The position numbers and the translations under genes are program-made. Source: Bryobacterales bacterium (GTDB taxonomy: Bacteria; Acidobacteriota; Terriglobia; Bryobacterales; Bryobacteraceae). Taken from it: DNA of 35,166 nucleotides. The notes below the pieces were generated by a model. It worked only from the letters and a program-made list of their open reading frames with translations. It made no database searches and had not been told where the DNA came from. The stretch is taken from NCBI GenBank assembly GCA_003163855.1, contig PLRJ01000175.1:51490-86655 (forward strand), read 5' to 3'. Shown here piece after piece: positions 23,689 through 31,914 of the stretch (position 1 is its first letter; each line of letters begins with the position of its first letter).

Positions 23689-25632
23689 CTAATGGGAGAC
23701 GCATCCTGCCCCACCAATCCGGATATCCTGTGTACTGCCTCCGCGGTCCACCGATACCGGTCCCGTCTGGTTGCAGATTTGCACATCTCTTGAGCCGTAA
23801 ATAATCACGGGTGTTTTGGGATTCGCCGTGCCATACGGGTGGCCGTCCGGGTCGAAGTGCATATTGGCCGATATCGCCACGTTGTTCATCATCCTCACAG
23901 CGGCGGACGACGCAATCACGAATGCCGGCCCCGGAACGTTCTTCACCGTATTGTTCTGCAGCAGCAGGTGGCTGTTTACGGGTGTCGGGACAAAGTGGCC
24001 GGTCAACGCCGAATGAATATAAGACGTGATGGCGCCAAGGCCGGCTCCTCTACCGCCTAAGTTCGTCACGATGTTGTTGGACACCACCACGTCGTGAGTA
24101 GATGGACCTTCGTTGCTTCCTGAGAAGAGCGCGATACCGCTGCCCAGGTTGGCATTCGTCTGATTGCGATCGACGAAGCCATGGATGGAGCGCAAAACCA
24201 GGCCATTGCCTCGATTGTTGTGAAAGCGGCTGCTTTCGATGTAGTACCTGACGCTCGAGCGCCGAGTGAGGTTGGCCGCACGCAGGGACTTGGCGACAGC
24301 AAGAGCCCGGTCTAGCGTCACCTTGACGTTTGTGCCCCATTCCGCCACGGCAACTACTCTTGCGGTTGCCAGGAAGTCCGTCGTCAGACTCGTCTTTGCA
24401 TCGGCGCGAAAGAACGCCAGCACGTCTCCCTTATTCGCGTAGAGCCCGCGCGGCACGCCCACCGTACTGCCCTCGCCGGTGACCGGATAAACTTGGCCGG
24501 TGATGTTCACCGTGTCGTCCCCGTTGTAACCGAAGTCACTGTCTTCGATGATAGTGTCACCCTGGATGGCCGACACGTGAAATGCGTCGGAAGCCATCCC
24601 TATCAGCCTTCCCGGCGCGCGTCCAACGCTGCACCGTAGAAAGCGAAAGCCACGCACCAGCCTTTCAGGCGCGTCGTTATCGACGACGAAGCCCATGCCC
24701 GGCCCTGCCAGCACATGCACATCCTCTACGTCTATGTCATTCGAGCTGTTGATATCGAATGCAAAGCCGCTGTAGACGTAGTGGCGCACCAGCACCGAGC
24801 TCCCTAGCGGAAACGGATTGAAGAATTTCGAGGAATAGATCTGTCCACCCTCATAGCGATAGCAGTTGTTCTGCCCGTGAACGCCATCCGGCGACACGCC
24901 GCAGTTAGCATTCATGAAATACACTTCAGTACCGCTTTGCGACAGCGACCATGTGCTGCCGCGATCGTCCCAAACATTTACTGCTTGCAGTGTCGTCTCC
25001 GGCCCTACGTGGTGCTGCGGATCGATGATCAGCCGTTTATTTATCTCGTGTGCGGCCGGCGGCGCGATCCTGCCGTGCGACGCAATCAGTAACTGTGGCC
25101 AGTCGAGGAAGAACCCTTTGACGATCAGCCGTTCCGACACCTTTACCTGCACACCATAGCCCGGCCGATTGAAGTTCAGCGTCGAGCCCGAGAAGTCGAT
25201 CTCCATATCGTGCAGGTTCAGCAGCGTAAGGTGGGCTGCCCCCGCTCCAATCGTCGGTCCTCCGTTCGGGCACACAAGCGAACCTGAAGCGGGATGCCGG
25301 AAGTTATAGCTGCCTTTCGGAATCACCAGACGCGCTGCACCTGCCTGCTGTGCCATCTTGACCGCTTCGGGAAAGTAGCAATCCGGCAGTTCGTTGTTGC
25401 GCATGGAACGCATGGTGTACGGCTGCGCGGTTTTGCCGTTCTGACGCGGGTGCTGCACAATCACCTGCACCTCTTTGCCGGCCGGCCCATGGAAGGACCG
25501 CACAATGTCCCCGGGCGCAGCCGCCACATTCGCGCTCACCGGAACCGCTTCGCTGATGTCCATCTGCTGATCGGCAGCATTCATCGTCGCCGCAATCAAA
25601 ACCACGACGCTGAACTTCCTAGCGATATCCAT
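23689..25632 (-). CDS. Secreted right-handed parallel beta-helix protein
   Basis: It has 647 residues with a signal peptide (1-19, ending AATMNA). The body shows the repeating short beta-strand and Asn/Gly-turn pattern of pectin-lyase-like beta-helices, for example DMEIDFSGSTLNFNRPGYGV, SSNDIDVEDVHVLAGPGMGF, IIEDSDFGYNGDDTVNITGQ, YYIESSRFHNNRGNGLVLRS and HDVVVSNNIVTNLGG. GYNGDDTVNITG resembles polysaccharide-active helices with a conserved DD pair. It probably binds or cleaves an extracellular polysaccharide, but no specific lyase or hydrolase family can be named. It is divergent from the PEP-CTERM gene with only 39 bp between start codons. Confidence 0.85.
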   Translation of the reverse strand: MDIARKFSVVVLIAATMNAADQQMDISEAVPVSANVAAAPGDIVRSFHGPAGKEVQVIVQHPRQNGKTAQPYTMRSMRNNELPDCYFPEAVKMAQQAGAARLVIPKGSYNFRHPASGSLVCPNGGPTIGAGAAHLTLLNLHDMEIDFSGSTLNFNRPGYGVQVKVSERLIVKGFFLDWPQLLIASHGRIAPPAAHEINKRLIIDPQHHVGPETTLQAVNVWDDRGSTWSLSQSGTEVYFMNANCGVSPDGVHGQNNCYRYEGGQIYSSKFFNPFPLGSSVLVRHYVYSGFAFDINSSNDIDVEDVHVLAGPGMGFVVDNDAPERLVRGFRFLRCSVGRAPGRLIGMASDAFHVSAIQGDTIIEDSDFGYNGDDTVNITGQVYPVTGEGSTVGVPRGLYANKGDVLAFFRADAKTSLTTDFLATARVVAVAEWGTNVKVTLDRALAVAKSLRAANLTRRSSVRYYIESSRFHNNRGNGLVLRSIHGFVDRNQTNANLGSGIALFSGSNEGPSTHDVVVSNNIVTNLGGRGAGLGAITSYIHSALTGHFVPTPVNSHLLLQNNTVKNVPGPAFVIASSAAVRMMNNVAISANMHFDPDGHPYGTANPKTPVIIYGSRDVQICNQTGPVSVDRGGSTQDIRIGGAGCVSH

Positions 25633-25671
25633 TGTCTTGCTGCCATCCTTGACAGATAATAGAGGCCACTC

Positions 25672-26355
25672 ATGAAACCCGCCTCTGGCAGACTTGTCAC
25701 TTGTGTCTTCTATCTCACTTTAGCTTCACTTTTCGCTTTCCGGCCGGCATTCGCTGATAACGTCGTGACAGTTGGAGGCACGGTTTTCGGATACACCGGC
25801 GCCGCCGGCATCAGCGTTGGATGGACTGACTTCTCCCAAGAGCAGGATGTAACCATCTCAGCCTTGCTTGGTAACGGCAACGGGCCAGGCACCACGTCAA
25901 CCGGAACTGCCTTCCTGACGACATCCATCGGGCCGGGGACGACTATAGCTGACGTAGTTGCGGAGGCAAGCGTTGCTGTGTCTTGTGGCGGCTTTTGTTC
26001 CCAGGACGTTGTTCTGTTTAGTGGCTTGAATCTTGCGCCCGGAAGTTATTGGCTCACTTTCGCGACGCCAGTTCCGCCTGCCACCTACTTGAACTGGGCT
26101 GCGGGAAATCCAGTTACGGCGACCACGGGGTCCTCAACAATCTATGATGGTTTCGCCTACTTGACCGGTGTCTACGACTCGTTCCCTCCGGCGAGTCCGC
26201 TTGAATTTCTCCCGGAACCACCGCCATTTGGCTATGAGTTCTCCGTGGTCACAACGCCCGAACCTGCATACTTCGCCGTAGTGGGTCTGAGTATTGCCTG
26301 TTTGCTGGTGCTTCTCCGCCCAAGGAGTCGCTATGCGCAGAAGATCGACTGCTGA
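25672..26355 (+). CDS. PEP-CTERM sorting-signal protein
   Basis: It has 227 residues. The signal peptide (1-28) ends FRPAFA. A secreted beta-rich, Gly/Thr-rich middle part contains two close cysteines (SCGGFCSQD). The C-terminus has the complete tripartite PEP-CTERM signal: TTPEPAYFAVVG, a hydrophobic helix (LSIACLLVLL) and a basic tail (RPRSRYAQK). Such proteins are processed by exosortase and tied to extracellular polymer production. No exosortase gene lies in the window. GAGG sits six bases before ATG 25672. The role of the secreted part is unknown. Confidence 0.88.
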   Translation: MKPASGRLVTCVFYLTLASLFAFRPAFADNVVTVGGTVFGYTGAAGISVGWTDFSQEQDVTISALLGNGNGPGTTSTGTAFLTTSIGPGTTIADVVAEASVAVSCGGFCSQDVVLFSGLNLAPGSYWLTFATPVPPATYLNWAAGNPVTATTGSSTIYDGFAYLTGVYDSFPPASPLEFLPEPPPFGYEFSVVTTPEPAYFAVVGLSIACLLVLLRPRSRYAQKIDC

Positions 26356-26403
26356 CTAACTCGGCAACGGGGAAAGCGGGCGGAGAGTGGTTGTTGGGAT
26401 TGT

Positions 26404-26663
26404 GTGGCTGCTTTAGCTGGATCGCTGCATCAGGAATTGGCCGTACACGCGCTCGTGAGGGCGATGGGTGCACCGGACATGTCCATTACCCAGCAATATG
26501 ACGCCCTCTATCGCCAGGCAGCGGACCTGGTGCCTGACAAACAAGGGGCCGCGCGAGCCGAAACCGTACGTACGCTGTTATACATCCGACGGGTGCGGCG
26601 TTGCGTGCGGTTCACGAGGTGGCCGCCGAACGCGGGCTGATTGTGGAGGACGCTGCAAGGTAA
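26404..26663 (+). pseudogene. Small hypothetical gene disrupted by a frameshift
   Basis: The first frame, from GTG 26404, reads HQELAVHALVRAMGAPDMSI then TQQYDALYRQAADLVPDKQG then AARAETVRT, which looks like genuine helical protein. It degenerates after about 26570 into RRVRRCVRFTRW and stops at 26640. A different frame then reads VIHPTGAALRAVHEVAAERG followed by LIVEDAAR and stop at 26661-26663, again protein-like. The break coincides with a CGTACGTACG repeat (26565-26574), where one extra CGTA unit would join both parts. I do not recognise the family. It lies between the PEP-CTERM gene and the six-hairpin-like gene; nothing else is visible in 26356-26698. Confidence 0.45.
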
Positions 26664-26698
26664 AATTAGCGAAGTGCGGAAAAAGTTAATTCCCTAAA

Positions 26699-28141
26699 AT
26701 GTTATCTTTCGTCGGCTATTCTGCACTCGTCTATCTACTGGTTGGCTTGTTGTTCTATCTTTGGGGCCACCCGCAGATCCTTTCGGCCCGCAAGCGTGCT
26801 GGTGGGCTCGAATGCAAGGGCGCTGACGATTTTCCCAGCCGTCATACAGCGCACGCGGTTCAAGCCGTCAACTTTATCATTAATGACATTCCCTCGCTTA
26901 GGCGTAAAGCGCCCGCGGCGATGGAGGATGTATATCGAGCCTCGGTACAGCGGGCTTTCCATACGAAGCATTCTTTCATCACAACGGGGACGCCGCACTC
27001 GCGCGCGCTGTACCCGCGGAATTACGCCTGGTTCTACCCATGTTTGCTGGACCCGAGCAGCCTTATCGATGTGGCAGACGCTGAACGTCGAATTGCATTG
27101 ATGATGCGCGGACTATCCATCATCCTGCGCAATGGCGCAAATCTGCCTTTTCCCACCACCTTTGTTCCGCTGACCAGCAGAAGGTTCGCGGCGGTTAATT
27201 ATGTCCGCAGATCGTCCGATTCCCTGCTCGGGGTTTTGGCTGGGATTGAAACGCTAGTGAATGCGTCAAGTGCGGAAGGTACTGCCTTCGCCAGCGCGTT
27301 CGAACGAGCACGTCTAGAAGGACGCCGATTACTTGGCGAAAATCTGCCAACGCTGCGCTTTCAGTTGGAGAGCCTGATTGGATGGCTGAGGCCGTTTACC
27401 TTGGGCGGAGTGACCACGCCCCTGATTGACCGCGATGAGGGCCGATCCAGTGCTACGGATTCGCGCATCGAGCGGCGGCGTTTCGTGACGAATGCGAATG
27501 TATGGGCCACTTTGGTGAGGGCGGTGCGCTGTGGCTTGTTCAGCCGGGCGGAAATGGAAGAGCGGATTGGCCGTTCGCTCGCTACCTATAAGAGCGAACT
27601 GCTGGCCGTGTTCGGTCATCAGGGTTACATCGTTAATAGCTTAGAGGCTTTAAGCGACTGCCCCGCGCGAAACGTGACGCTCGATTTTTGCCATGTGCTG
27701 GGCGGGTTCTGGTCTTTTGAATCGGAACAGGAAGCGGCGCTTTTTCGGAATACAGCGGACCTTTTCCTGAAGAGCGAACTGCTGCAAGACGATGCGAGGC
27801 GATGCTTGTTGATTGCGGCGGAAAATCCCGTTGTGACGTTCTTTAACAGGATCGGGTCGGCGGCTTATCACGGCAGAACGGTGTGGCCCGCGTTCAATGT
27901 CGAATTTGTCGACCGGCTGCTTGATCTGGATGCAAAACAAGGCGGTACCGGCGAGTATCGGTTGGCGGCGCAGCGGATTTTGACGGAACTGCAGAGTCAT
28001 GTAGAGAAGCTGGGGTTCTATCCCGAGATCCTTAGCCCCAATGGAAAGCCGTACCGCACTTGGATTTATCGATGTGCGCATGCGGATAGCTGGTTTCCCA
28101 GGTTTGTATCGGTGCAAGCGCGGCTGACGGCTTTGGAATAA
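26699..28141 (+). CDS. Membrane-anchored protein with six-hairpin glycosidase-like fold
   Basis: It has 480 residues. One N-terminal membrane segment (about 5-24, VGYSALVYLLVGLLFYLWGH) would anchor it with the bulk outside the cytoplasm. The remainder is alpha-helical with patterns reminiscent of (alpha/alpha)6-barrel glycosidases: HSFITTGTPHSRALYPRNYA, FYPCLLDPSSL, GRTVWPAFNVEFVDRLLDLD, LQSHVEKLGFYPEILSPNGKPY. Conserved-looking aromatic and acidic residues suit a carbohydrate site. The closest idea is a glucoamylase or amylo-1,6-glucosidase-like enzyme, but I cannot name a GH family, and function is inferred from fold resemblance only. A hairpin overlaps its stop codon. Confidence 0.75.
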   Translation: MLSFVGYSALVYLLVGLLFYLWGHPQILSARKRAGGLECKGADDFPSRHTAHAVQAVNFIINDIPSLRRKAPAAMEDVYRASVQRAFHTKHSFITTGTPHSRALYPRNYAWFYPCLLDPSSLIDVADAERRIALMMRGLSIILRNGANLPFPTTFVPLTSRRFAAVNYVRRSSDSLLGVLAGIETLVNASSAEGTAFASAFERARLEGRRLLGENLPTLRFQLESLIGWLRPFTLGGVTTPLIDRDEGRSSATDSRIERRRFVTNANVWATLVRAVRCGLFSRAEMEERIGRSLATYKSELLAVFGHQGYIVNSLEALSDCPARNVTLDFCHVLGGFWSFESEQEAALFRNTADLFLKSELLQDDARRCLLIAAENPVVTFFNRIGSAAYHGRTVWPAFNVEFVDRLLDLDAKQGGTGEYRLAAQRILTELQSHVEKLGFYPEILSPNGKPYRTWIYRCAHADSWFPRFVSVQARLTALE

Positions 28142-28162
28142 GGCCTCGCCAAGGCCTTTATT
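28137..28162. terminator. Bidirectional hairpin terminator between convergent genes
   Basis: AAGGCCT (28140-28146) pairs perfectly with AGGCCTT (28152-28158) around a CGCCA loop, and flanking AATA/TATT extends the stem with a single-base bulge. The stop codons of both convergent genes lie within the stem. The T-runs are short, so termination strength is uncertain. Confidence 0.55.
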
Positions 28163-28796
28163 GCCGTTTATTCCGCCTCGTCAAGTCAGTCATCTTCCCA
28201 TTTACGAAAATGACGATCATGTCTTTCTCGCCTTCACGGGGATAAACAAAAATAGTTCGGTCACCATCGACCTCAACTGCCTTGGGCTCACCCCATTCGT
28301 GACGAACAGTGGATTCAGAATCGCCGATACCAATTCCTCTAACGCCATCTGAGAGCTTCTTGAATTCGATTTTCGTATCGGGCATTCCCTCCAGTTCTGA
28401 AGAGTGAATAGTTTTGGTCATTACTTTGCCGTCGTCTGACAGCGCAAGTTGCACGCGCTCCGTTATTACGACTCCATTATTTATCCGCTTTATGCCGAGA
28501 GTCAGCAGCGAGCCGTCCCAGTGAGCCGTTCGGACGGCCGAGTTTGGGCCGGCTTGCGTAGCCGACTCACGACCATCCGTATAATACGTCTGCGTGAGTA
28601 TGACATCTGCTCGCCCGAACGTCTCACTGATCTTGAACGTGGATCCCTCCTGTTGAATGCGGTCAATTTCGTTCCGGCGGGAAAACCGATCGACCTGGTA
28701 CGACCATGTTCCGCTAAAGTTTGGCTTGGTTTCCTGCGGCTGGCCTTGCAGGGTAACGAAGAGGACAAAAACTATCGATTTCAAGCCGATCTGCAT
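28158..28796 (-). CDS. Secreted beta-rich hypothetical protein
   Basis: It has 212 residues with a signal peptide of about 18 residues (LKSIVFVLFVTLQG). The mature protein opens with PNFSGTWSYQVDRF, the NFSGTW motif common in lipocalin-like secreted proteins of Acidobacteriota. Alternating beta-strands follow (VILTQTYYTDGRES, RTAHWDGSLLTLGIKRI). The last 60 residues, GIGIGDSESTVRHEWGEPKA then TIFVYPREGEKDMIVIFVNGKM, resemble a SmpA/OmlA-like small domain with the GxxxxxVxxxxGxP pattern. Function is unknown. It converges on the six-hairpin-like gene and is probably a single-gene unit. Confidence 0.78.
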   Translation of the reverse strand: MQIGLKSIVFVLFVTLQGQPQETKPNFSGTWSYQVDRFSRRNEIDRIQQEGSTFKISETFGRADVILTQTYYTDGRESATQAGPNSAVRTAHWDGSLLTLGIKRINNGVVITERVQLALSDDGKVMTKTIHSSELEGMPDTKIEFKKLSDGVRGIGIGDSESTVRHEWGEPKAVEVDGDRTIFVYPREGEKDMIVIFVNGKMTDLTRRNKRQ

Positions 28797-28880
28797 GAAT
28801 GCTCTCTTTGCGAAAGGCTAGCACGATAGAAGAGCTGGCGGAAGCGTGAAAATGGAAGGGTGCCCACCAACATCCTCAAC

Positions 28881-30062
28881 ATGAGTGATATACGCAAGCA
28901 TTTTCCCAGCTTGGCCCAAGGGAGACCGGGCGCCAGCACGATATTTTTCGATGGCGCGGCGGGGACACAGATGTGTGCGCGGTCGATAGATCGTATGAAC
29001 GAGGCCATGTTGGACGAAAACGCCAACTTCGGAGGATTGTTCCAGACGTCAAAACGCGCTGGCGAGTTGGTGACCAAAACGCGGACGGCGGTAGCGGAGT
29101 TTTTCCATGCTTCCGATGCCCGCGAGATTGTGTTCGGGCAGAACATGACCACGCTTACGCTGGCCATGGCGCGTACATTCGGAAGACGGCTCAAGGCGGC
29201 CGATGAAATCCTGCTGACCCGCATGGATCATGATGCCAATGTTGCTCCGTGGTTGAGTCTGGCGGAGGATCGTGGCTTGACGGTGAAGTGGCTGGATTTC
29301 AGCACCGAGACCTATGACTATGAGTTAACGCAACTGGATGAGTTGTTGACTTCCAAAACAAAATTTGTGGCCGTCAATTACGCGAGCAACGTGATTGGGA
29401 CCATCAACGATGTTCGCTCAATTACTGCGCGCGCGAAGGCAGTTGGAGCGCTGGTCTTTGTGGATGCGGTGCAATATGCTCCCCACGGAGTCATTGATGT
29501 GCAAGAGATCGGATGCGATTTTCTGGTTTGTTCGGCGTACAAGTTCTATGGTCCGCATCATGGAATCTTGTGGGGCAAGTTGGAGGTGCTGGAACAGCTG
29601 GAACCTTACAAGGTGAGAACGGCGCCTGCGTATGCGCCGGACAAGTTCGAGACAGGAACAAAATCGCGCGAGGCCATCGCTGGAGTTCTGGGTGCAATTG
29701 AACATCTGCAGTCAGTGGGCATGGGGTCGATTGTTGAATATGAGAAGCTTCTGGGCGCGCAGTTGATTGATGGACTGCGGAGTATCAGGGGAGTGACAAT
29801 TCATGGCAAGGGCGCGCAGGGGCGAGTACCGACAGTGGCGTTGACGGTTAGCGGAAAAACGCCGGCTGAGGTGGCGCAAGCCCTGGGAATCGATGGGATC
29901 AACGTTTGGCATGGCCATAACTATGGTTGGGAACCAGTGAGGCGGCTTGCGTTATTAGAGGGCGGTGGTGTTGTGCGGGTTAGTTTGGCGCAGTACAACA
30001 CGGGTGAAGAGGTGGATTATTTTCTTAACAAAATGGAAGCTCTGCTGGCCAGCGCGGCGTAG
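28881..30062 (+). CDS. Cysteine desulfurase-like PLP enzyme (aminotransferase class V)
   Basis: It has 393 residues from ATG 28881; GTG 28860 would add seven residues but has the purine run directly against it. It is a fold-type I PLP enzyme. It opens IRKHFPSL then FFDGAAGTQMCARSIDRMNE. MTTLTLAMARTF is the phosphate-binding area, TRMDHDANVAPWLSLAEDRG is a family hallmark, FVDAVQYAPHGVIDVQEIGC carries the cofactor Asp, and the Schiff-base Lys is in CSAYKFYGPHHG (about 223). The pattern matches the cysteine desulfurase-like (TIGR01976-type) group, not housekeeping IscS/SufS. No Fe-S assembly genes are adjacent, so the physiological role is open. Confidence 0.9.
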   Translation: MSDIRKHFPSLAQGRPGASTIFFDGAAGTQMCARSIDRMNEAMLDENANFGGLFQTSKRAGELVTKTRTAVAEFFHASDAREIVFGQNMTTLTLAMARTFGRRLKAADEILLTRMDHDANVAPWLSLAEDRGLTVKWLDFSTETYDYELTQLDELLTSKTKFVAVNYASNVIGTINDVRSITARAKAVGALVFVDAVQYAPHGVIDVQEIGCDFLVCSAYKFYGPHHGILWGKLEVLEQLEPYKVRTAPAYAPDKFETGTKSREAIAGVLGAIEHLQSVGMGSIVEYEKLLGAQLIDGLRSIRGVTIHGKGAQGRVPTVALTVSGKTPAEVAQALGIDGINVWHGHNYGWEPVRRLALLEGGGVVRVSLAQYNTGEEVDYFLNKMEALLASAA

Positions 30063-30086
30063 TCGATTTTGATAATCTCACGAGTT

Positions 30087-30527
30087 ATGCGCAAGTTGGT
30101 TTTTGCGTTCACTTTTCTTTTCGCTGCTTCCGCTCTTAACGCTTACGCAGCTGAGCACTGGATTCACCTGGCTACCCCGCACTTCGAGATGTATACGACG
30201 AGTTCGGAGAAGCAGGCGTCCGAAGCTTTAAAGATATTTGAGCAGGTGCGTTATTTCTTTCTGCAAAACAGCCGTTCGAAGACGTTGCCTGATGCGCGGG
30301 TGCGCATTATTGCCTTCCGGTCGGAGAAGGAATTCAAGCCGTACCGGTTGAATGAAGCGTCGCCGGCCTATTATCTGCGCAGCCGGAAAGTGGATTACAT
30401 CGTGATGCAGGATATCAGTCCGGTGCATTACCAGGCGGCGTTTCACGAATATACGCACCTGGTGGTGGAACATCTGGGGCTGAAGCTGCCGCTTTGCCTG
30501 AATGAAGGACTAGCGGACCTTTATTGA
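30087..30527 (+). CDS. Gluzincin-like metallopeptidase, N-terminal part ended by in-frame TGA
   Basis: It has 146 residues from ATG 30087; TTG 30069 is an alternative. A signal peptide (1-21) ends LNAYAA. The domain reads HWIHLATPHFEMYTTSSEKQ and then FHEYTHLVVEHLGLKLPLC with NEGLADLY. HEYTH is the HExxH zinc motif, and the Glu in NEGLAD is the third ligand expected for peptidase MA/DUF1570-type gluzincins. The frame ends at TGA 30525-30527, directly after the zinc site. The same frame then continues without interruption for 438 codons (30528-31841), so the gene was evidently one longer reading frame. As a fragment it would lack the rest of the catalytic domain and all TPRs. Confidence 0.75.
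   Translation: MRKLVFAFTFLFAASALNAYAAEHWIHLATPHFEMYTTSSEKQASEALKIFEQVRYFFLQNSRSKTLPDARVRIIAFRSEKEFKPYRLNEASPAYYLRSRKVDYIVMQDISPVHYQAAFHEYTHLVVEHLGLKLPLCLNEGLADLY
30525..30527 (+). other. In-frame TGA interrupting the peptidase-TPR gene
   Basis: The codons read GAC CTT TAT TGA TCG CTG GAG CCG in one frame, giving ADLY-stop-SLEP. The base after the stop is T, a context expected to terminate efficiently. No other stop occurs in the frame from 30087 to 31841. A single-base change, for example from TCA, TGG or CGA, would explain it. Confidence 0.85.
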
Positions 30528-30554
30528 TCGCTGGAGCCGCGCGGCGATAAGGCG

Positions 30555-31841
30555 ATGGTGGGACGGCCGCTGGAAGGGCGGAGTTACTCGCTGCTTACTC
30601 AACCGTGGCTCGATCTTCCGGCGCTGTTCGCAGTGGGTCATGATTCGCCCTATTACAACGAGGCGGAAAAGATGTCTGTGTTTTATGCGGAAAGCTGGGC
30701 ATTAACCCACATGTTGGCGCTTGGCAAGGATTACATTTCCAATTTCCCCTTGTTCCTGGTTACCGTATCTTCCGGGCGCCCGATTGAGGATTGCTTTCAA
30801 TCTGTTTATGGCAAGTCGCTGGCGCAGGTGCAGAAGGAGTTGCATGCTTATGTAACGCAGTCGTCGGTGAGCGCGGCTTTGTTTGATGTGAAGCTGGGAA
30901 AGTCGGACCTGGAGCCGGAAGTTTCGAATCCCTCGGATTTAGAAGTTGACTTGGCGCTGGCGAACCTGCTGGCTTCGCAGACGCGGACCCTGCCTGAGGC
31001 GGCAGACCGGCTCGGGAAACTGGTGCAGGAGCATCCGGAGAATGCGGAGGTGCGGGAGTCGCTGGGGTATTTGCAGTGGGCGCAAGGGAAACCGCAAGAG
31101 GCCGTGCAAAGTTTTCAGGTTGCCTCGGACCGGGGTTCCACCAATGCCGAGATGTTCTTTCATTACGCCCAGTTGTCCATGCAAACGGGCGCGCCGGCTG
31201 CGCAGGTTGTTCCCATCCTGCAGCGCGCAGTGGAGCTGAAGCCCGATTACCAGGATGCGTGGTTCAACCTTGGCATGTACTCGACAAATGCGGGGCAGTT
31301 CAGGGTTGCGATTGACGCGTTCAACCATATCAGGAATGTAACGGAAGAACATGCGGCGTCGTTTTTCTCGGCGCGGGCGTATTGTTATTACCGCATGAAT
31401 GCGCGTGATTTGGCGCGGCAGAACGCGGAACAGGCGCGTAAATATGCGAAAACTCCTCAGGAGCAGCAGCAGGTTTCCAGTTTGTTGCGGGCGCTGGAGG
31501 ATGCCAGCCATCCGGCTTCCGCTCAACCCACGGCCGACACGATGACAGAGCAGCGTCCCACTCTTCGCAGAACTACGCCCGAAGGCCGCGAGCTTCAATT
31601 GCAGCATGTGGATGGCATTGCGAAATCGTTCGATTGCGCGGCTAAACCCGCGCGATTGCATGTAACGGTGGATGGCAAGGAAATGATTTTCGCGATGGAC
31701 GATCCCGGCTCGATTGTGGTGCGTAATTCCAAGAGCGGCTTTGCGGAATTTTCATGCGGCGCACAGAAGCCGGTGAAGATTGGGATCTTTTATGCGGCGT
31801 CGAGTTCGGCGGATGGCTCCATTCGGGAGCTTGTGTTTTGA
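30555..31841 (+). CDS. Peptidase C-terminal half with TPR repeats (downstream of in-frame TGA)
   Basis: It has 428 residues from ATG 30555, and the frame is already open from 30528. The first 100 residues complete the gluzincin domain (KMSVFYAESWALTHMLALGK; LAQVQKELHAYV). TPR-like helices follow at about 130-320, for example DLALANLLASQTRTLPEAAD, NAEVRESLGYLQWAQGKPQE, MFFHYAQLSMQTGAPAAQVV and DAWFNLGMYSTNAGQFRVAI. A C-terminal beta-rich part (about 345-428) carries DCAAKPARLHVTVDGKEMIF and ends ADGSIRELVF, a cap often found on acidobacterial TPR proteins. No decay is visible. Expression would need readthrough or reinitiation 27 bases after the TGA; the local ribosome site is poor (only GGCG). 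Confidence 0.75.
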   Translation: MVGRPLEGRSYSLLTQPWLDLPALFAVGHDSPYYNEAEKMSVFYAESWALTHMLALGKDYISNFPLFLVTVSSGRPIEDCFQSVYGKSLAQVQKELHAYVTQSSVSAALFDVKLGKSDLEPEVSNPSDLEVDLALANLLASQTRTLPEAADRLGKLVQEHPENAEVRESLGYLQWAQGKPQEAVQSFQVASDRGSTNAEMFFHYAQLSMQTGAPAAQVVPILQRAVELKPDYQDAWFNLGMYSTNAGQFRVAIDAFNHIRNVTEEHAASFFSARAYCYYRMNARDLARQNAEQARKYAKTPQEQQQVSSLLRALEDASHPASAQPTADTMTEQRPTLRRTTPEGRELQLQHVDGIAKSFDCAAKPARLHVTVDGKEMIFAMDDPGSIVVRNSKSGFAEFSCGAQKPVKIGIFYAASSSADGSIRELVF

Positions 31842-31914
31842 TGCAGATTTGTGAAGAAGATGCTGGCCGCTGATAATCGCTCATAAAAGCGGAGGGGAAG
31901 GACCGGAGTTCACG

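Noticed and set aside
30528..30565. SECIS-like hairpin after the in-frame TGA (TCGC...GCGA, GCC-GCGC-GGC)
   Set aside because: The arms are 3-4 bp and mutually exclusive, and peptidase relatives are not known selenoproteins, so I do not claim selenocysteine insertion.
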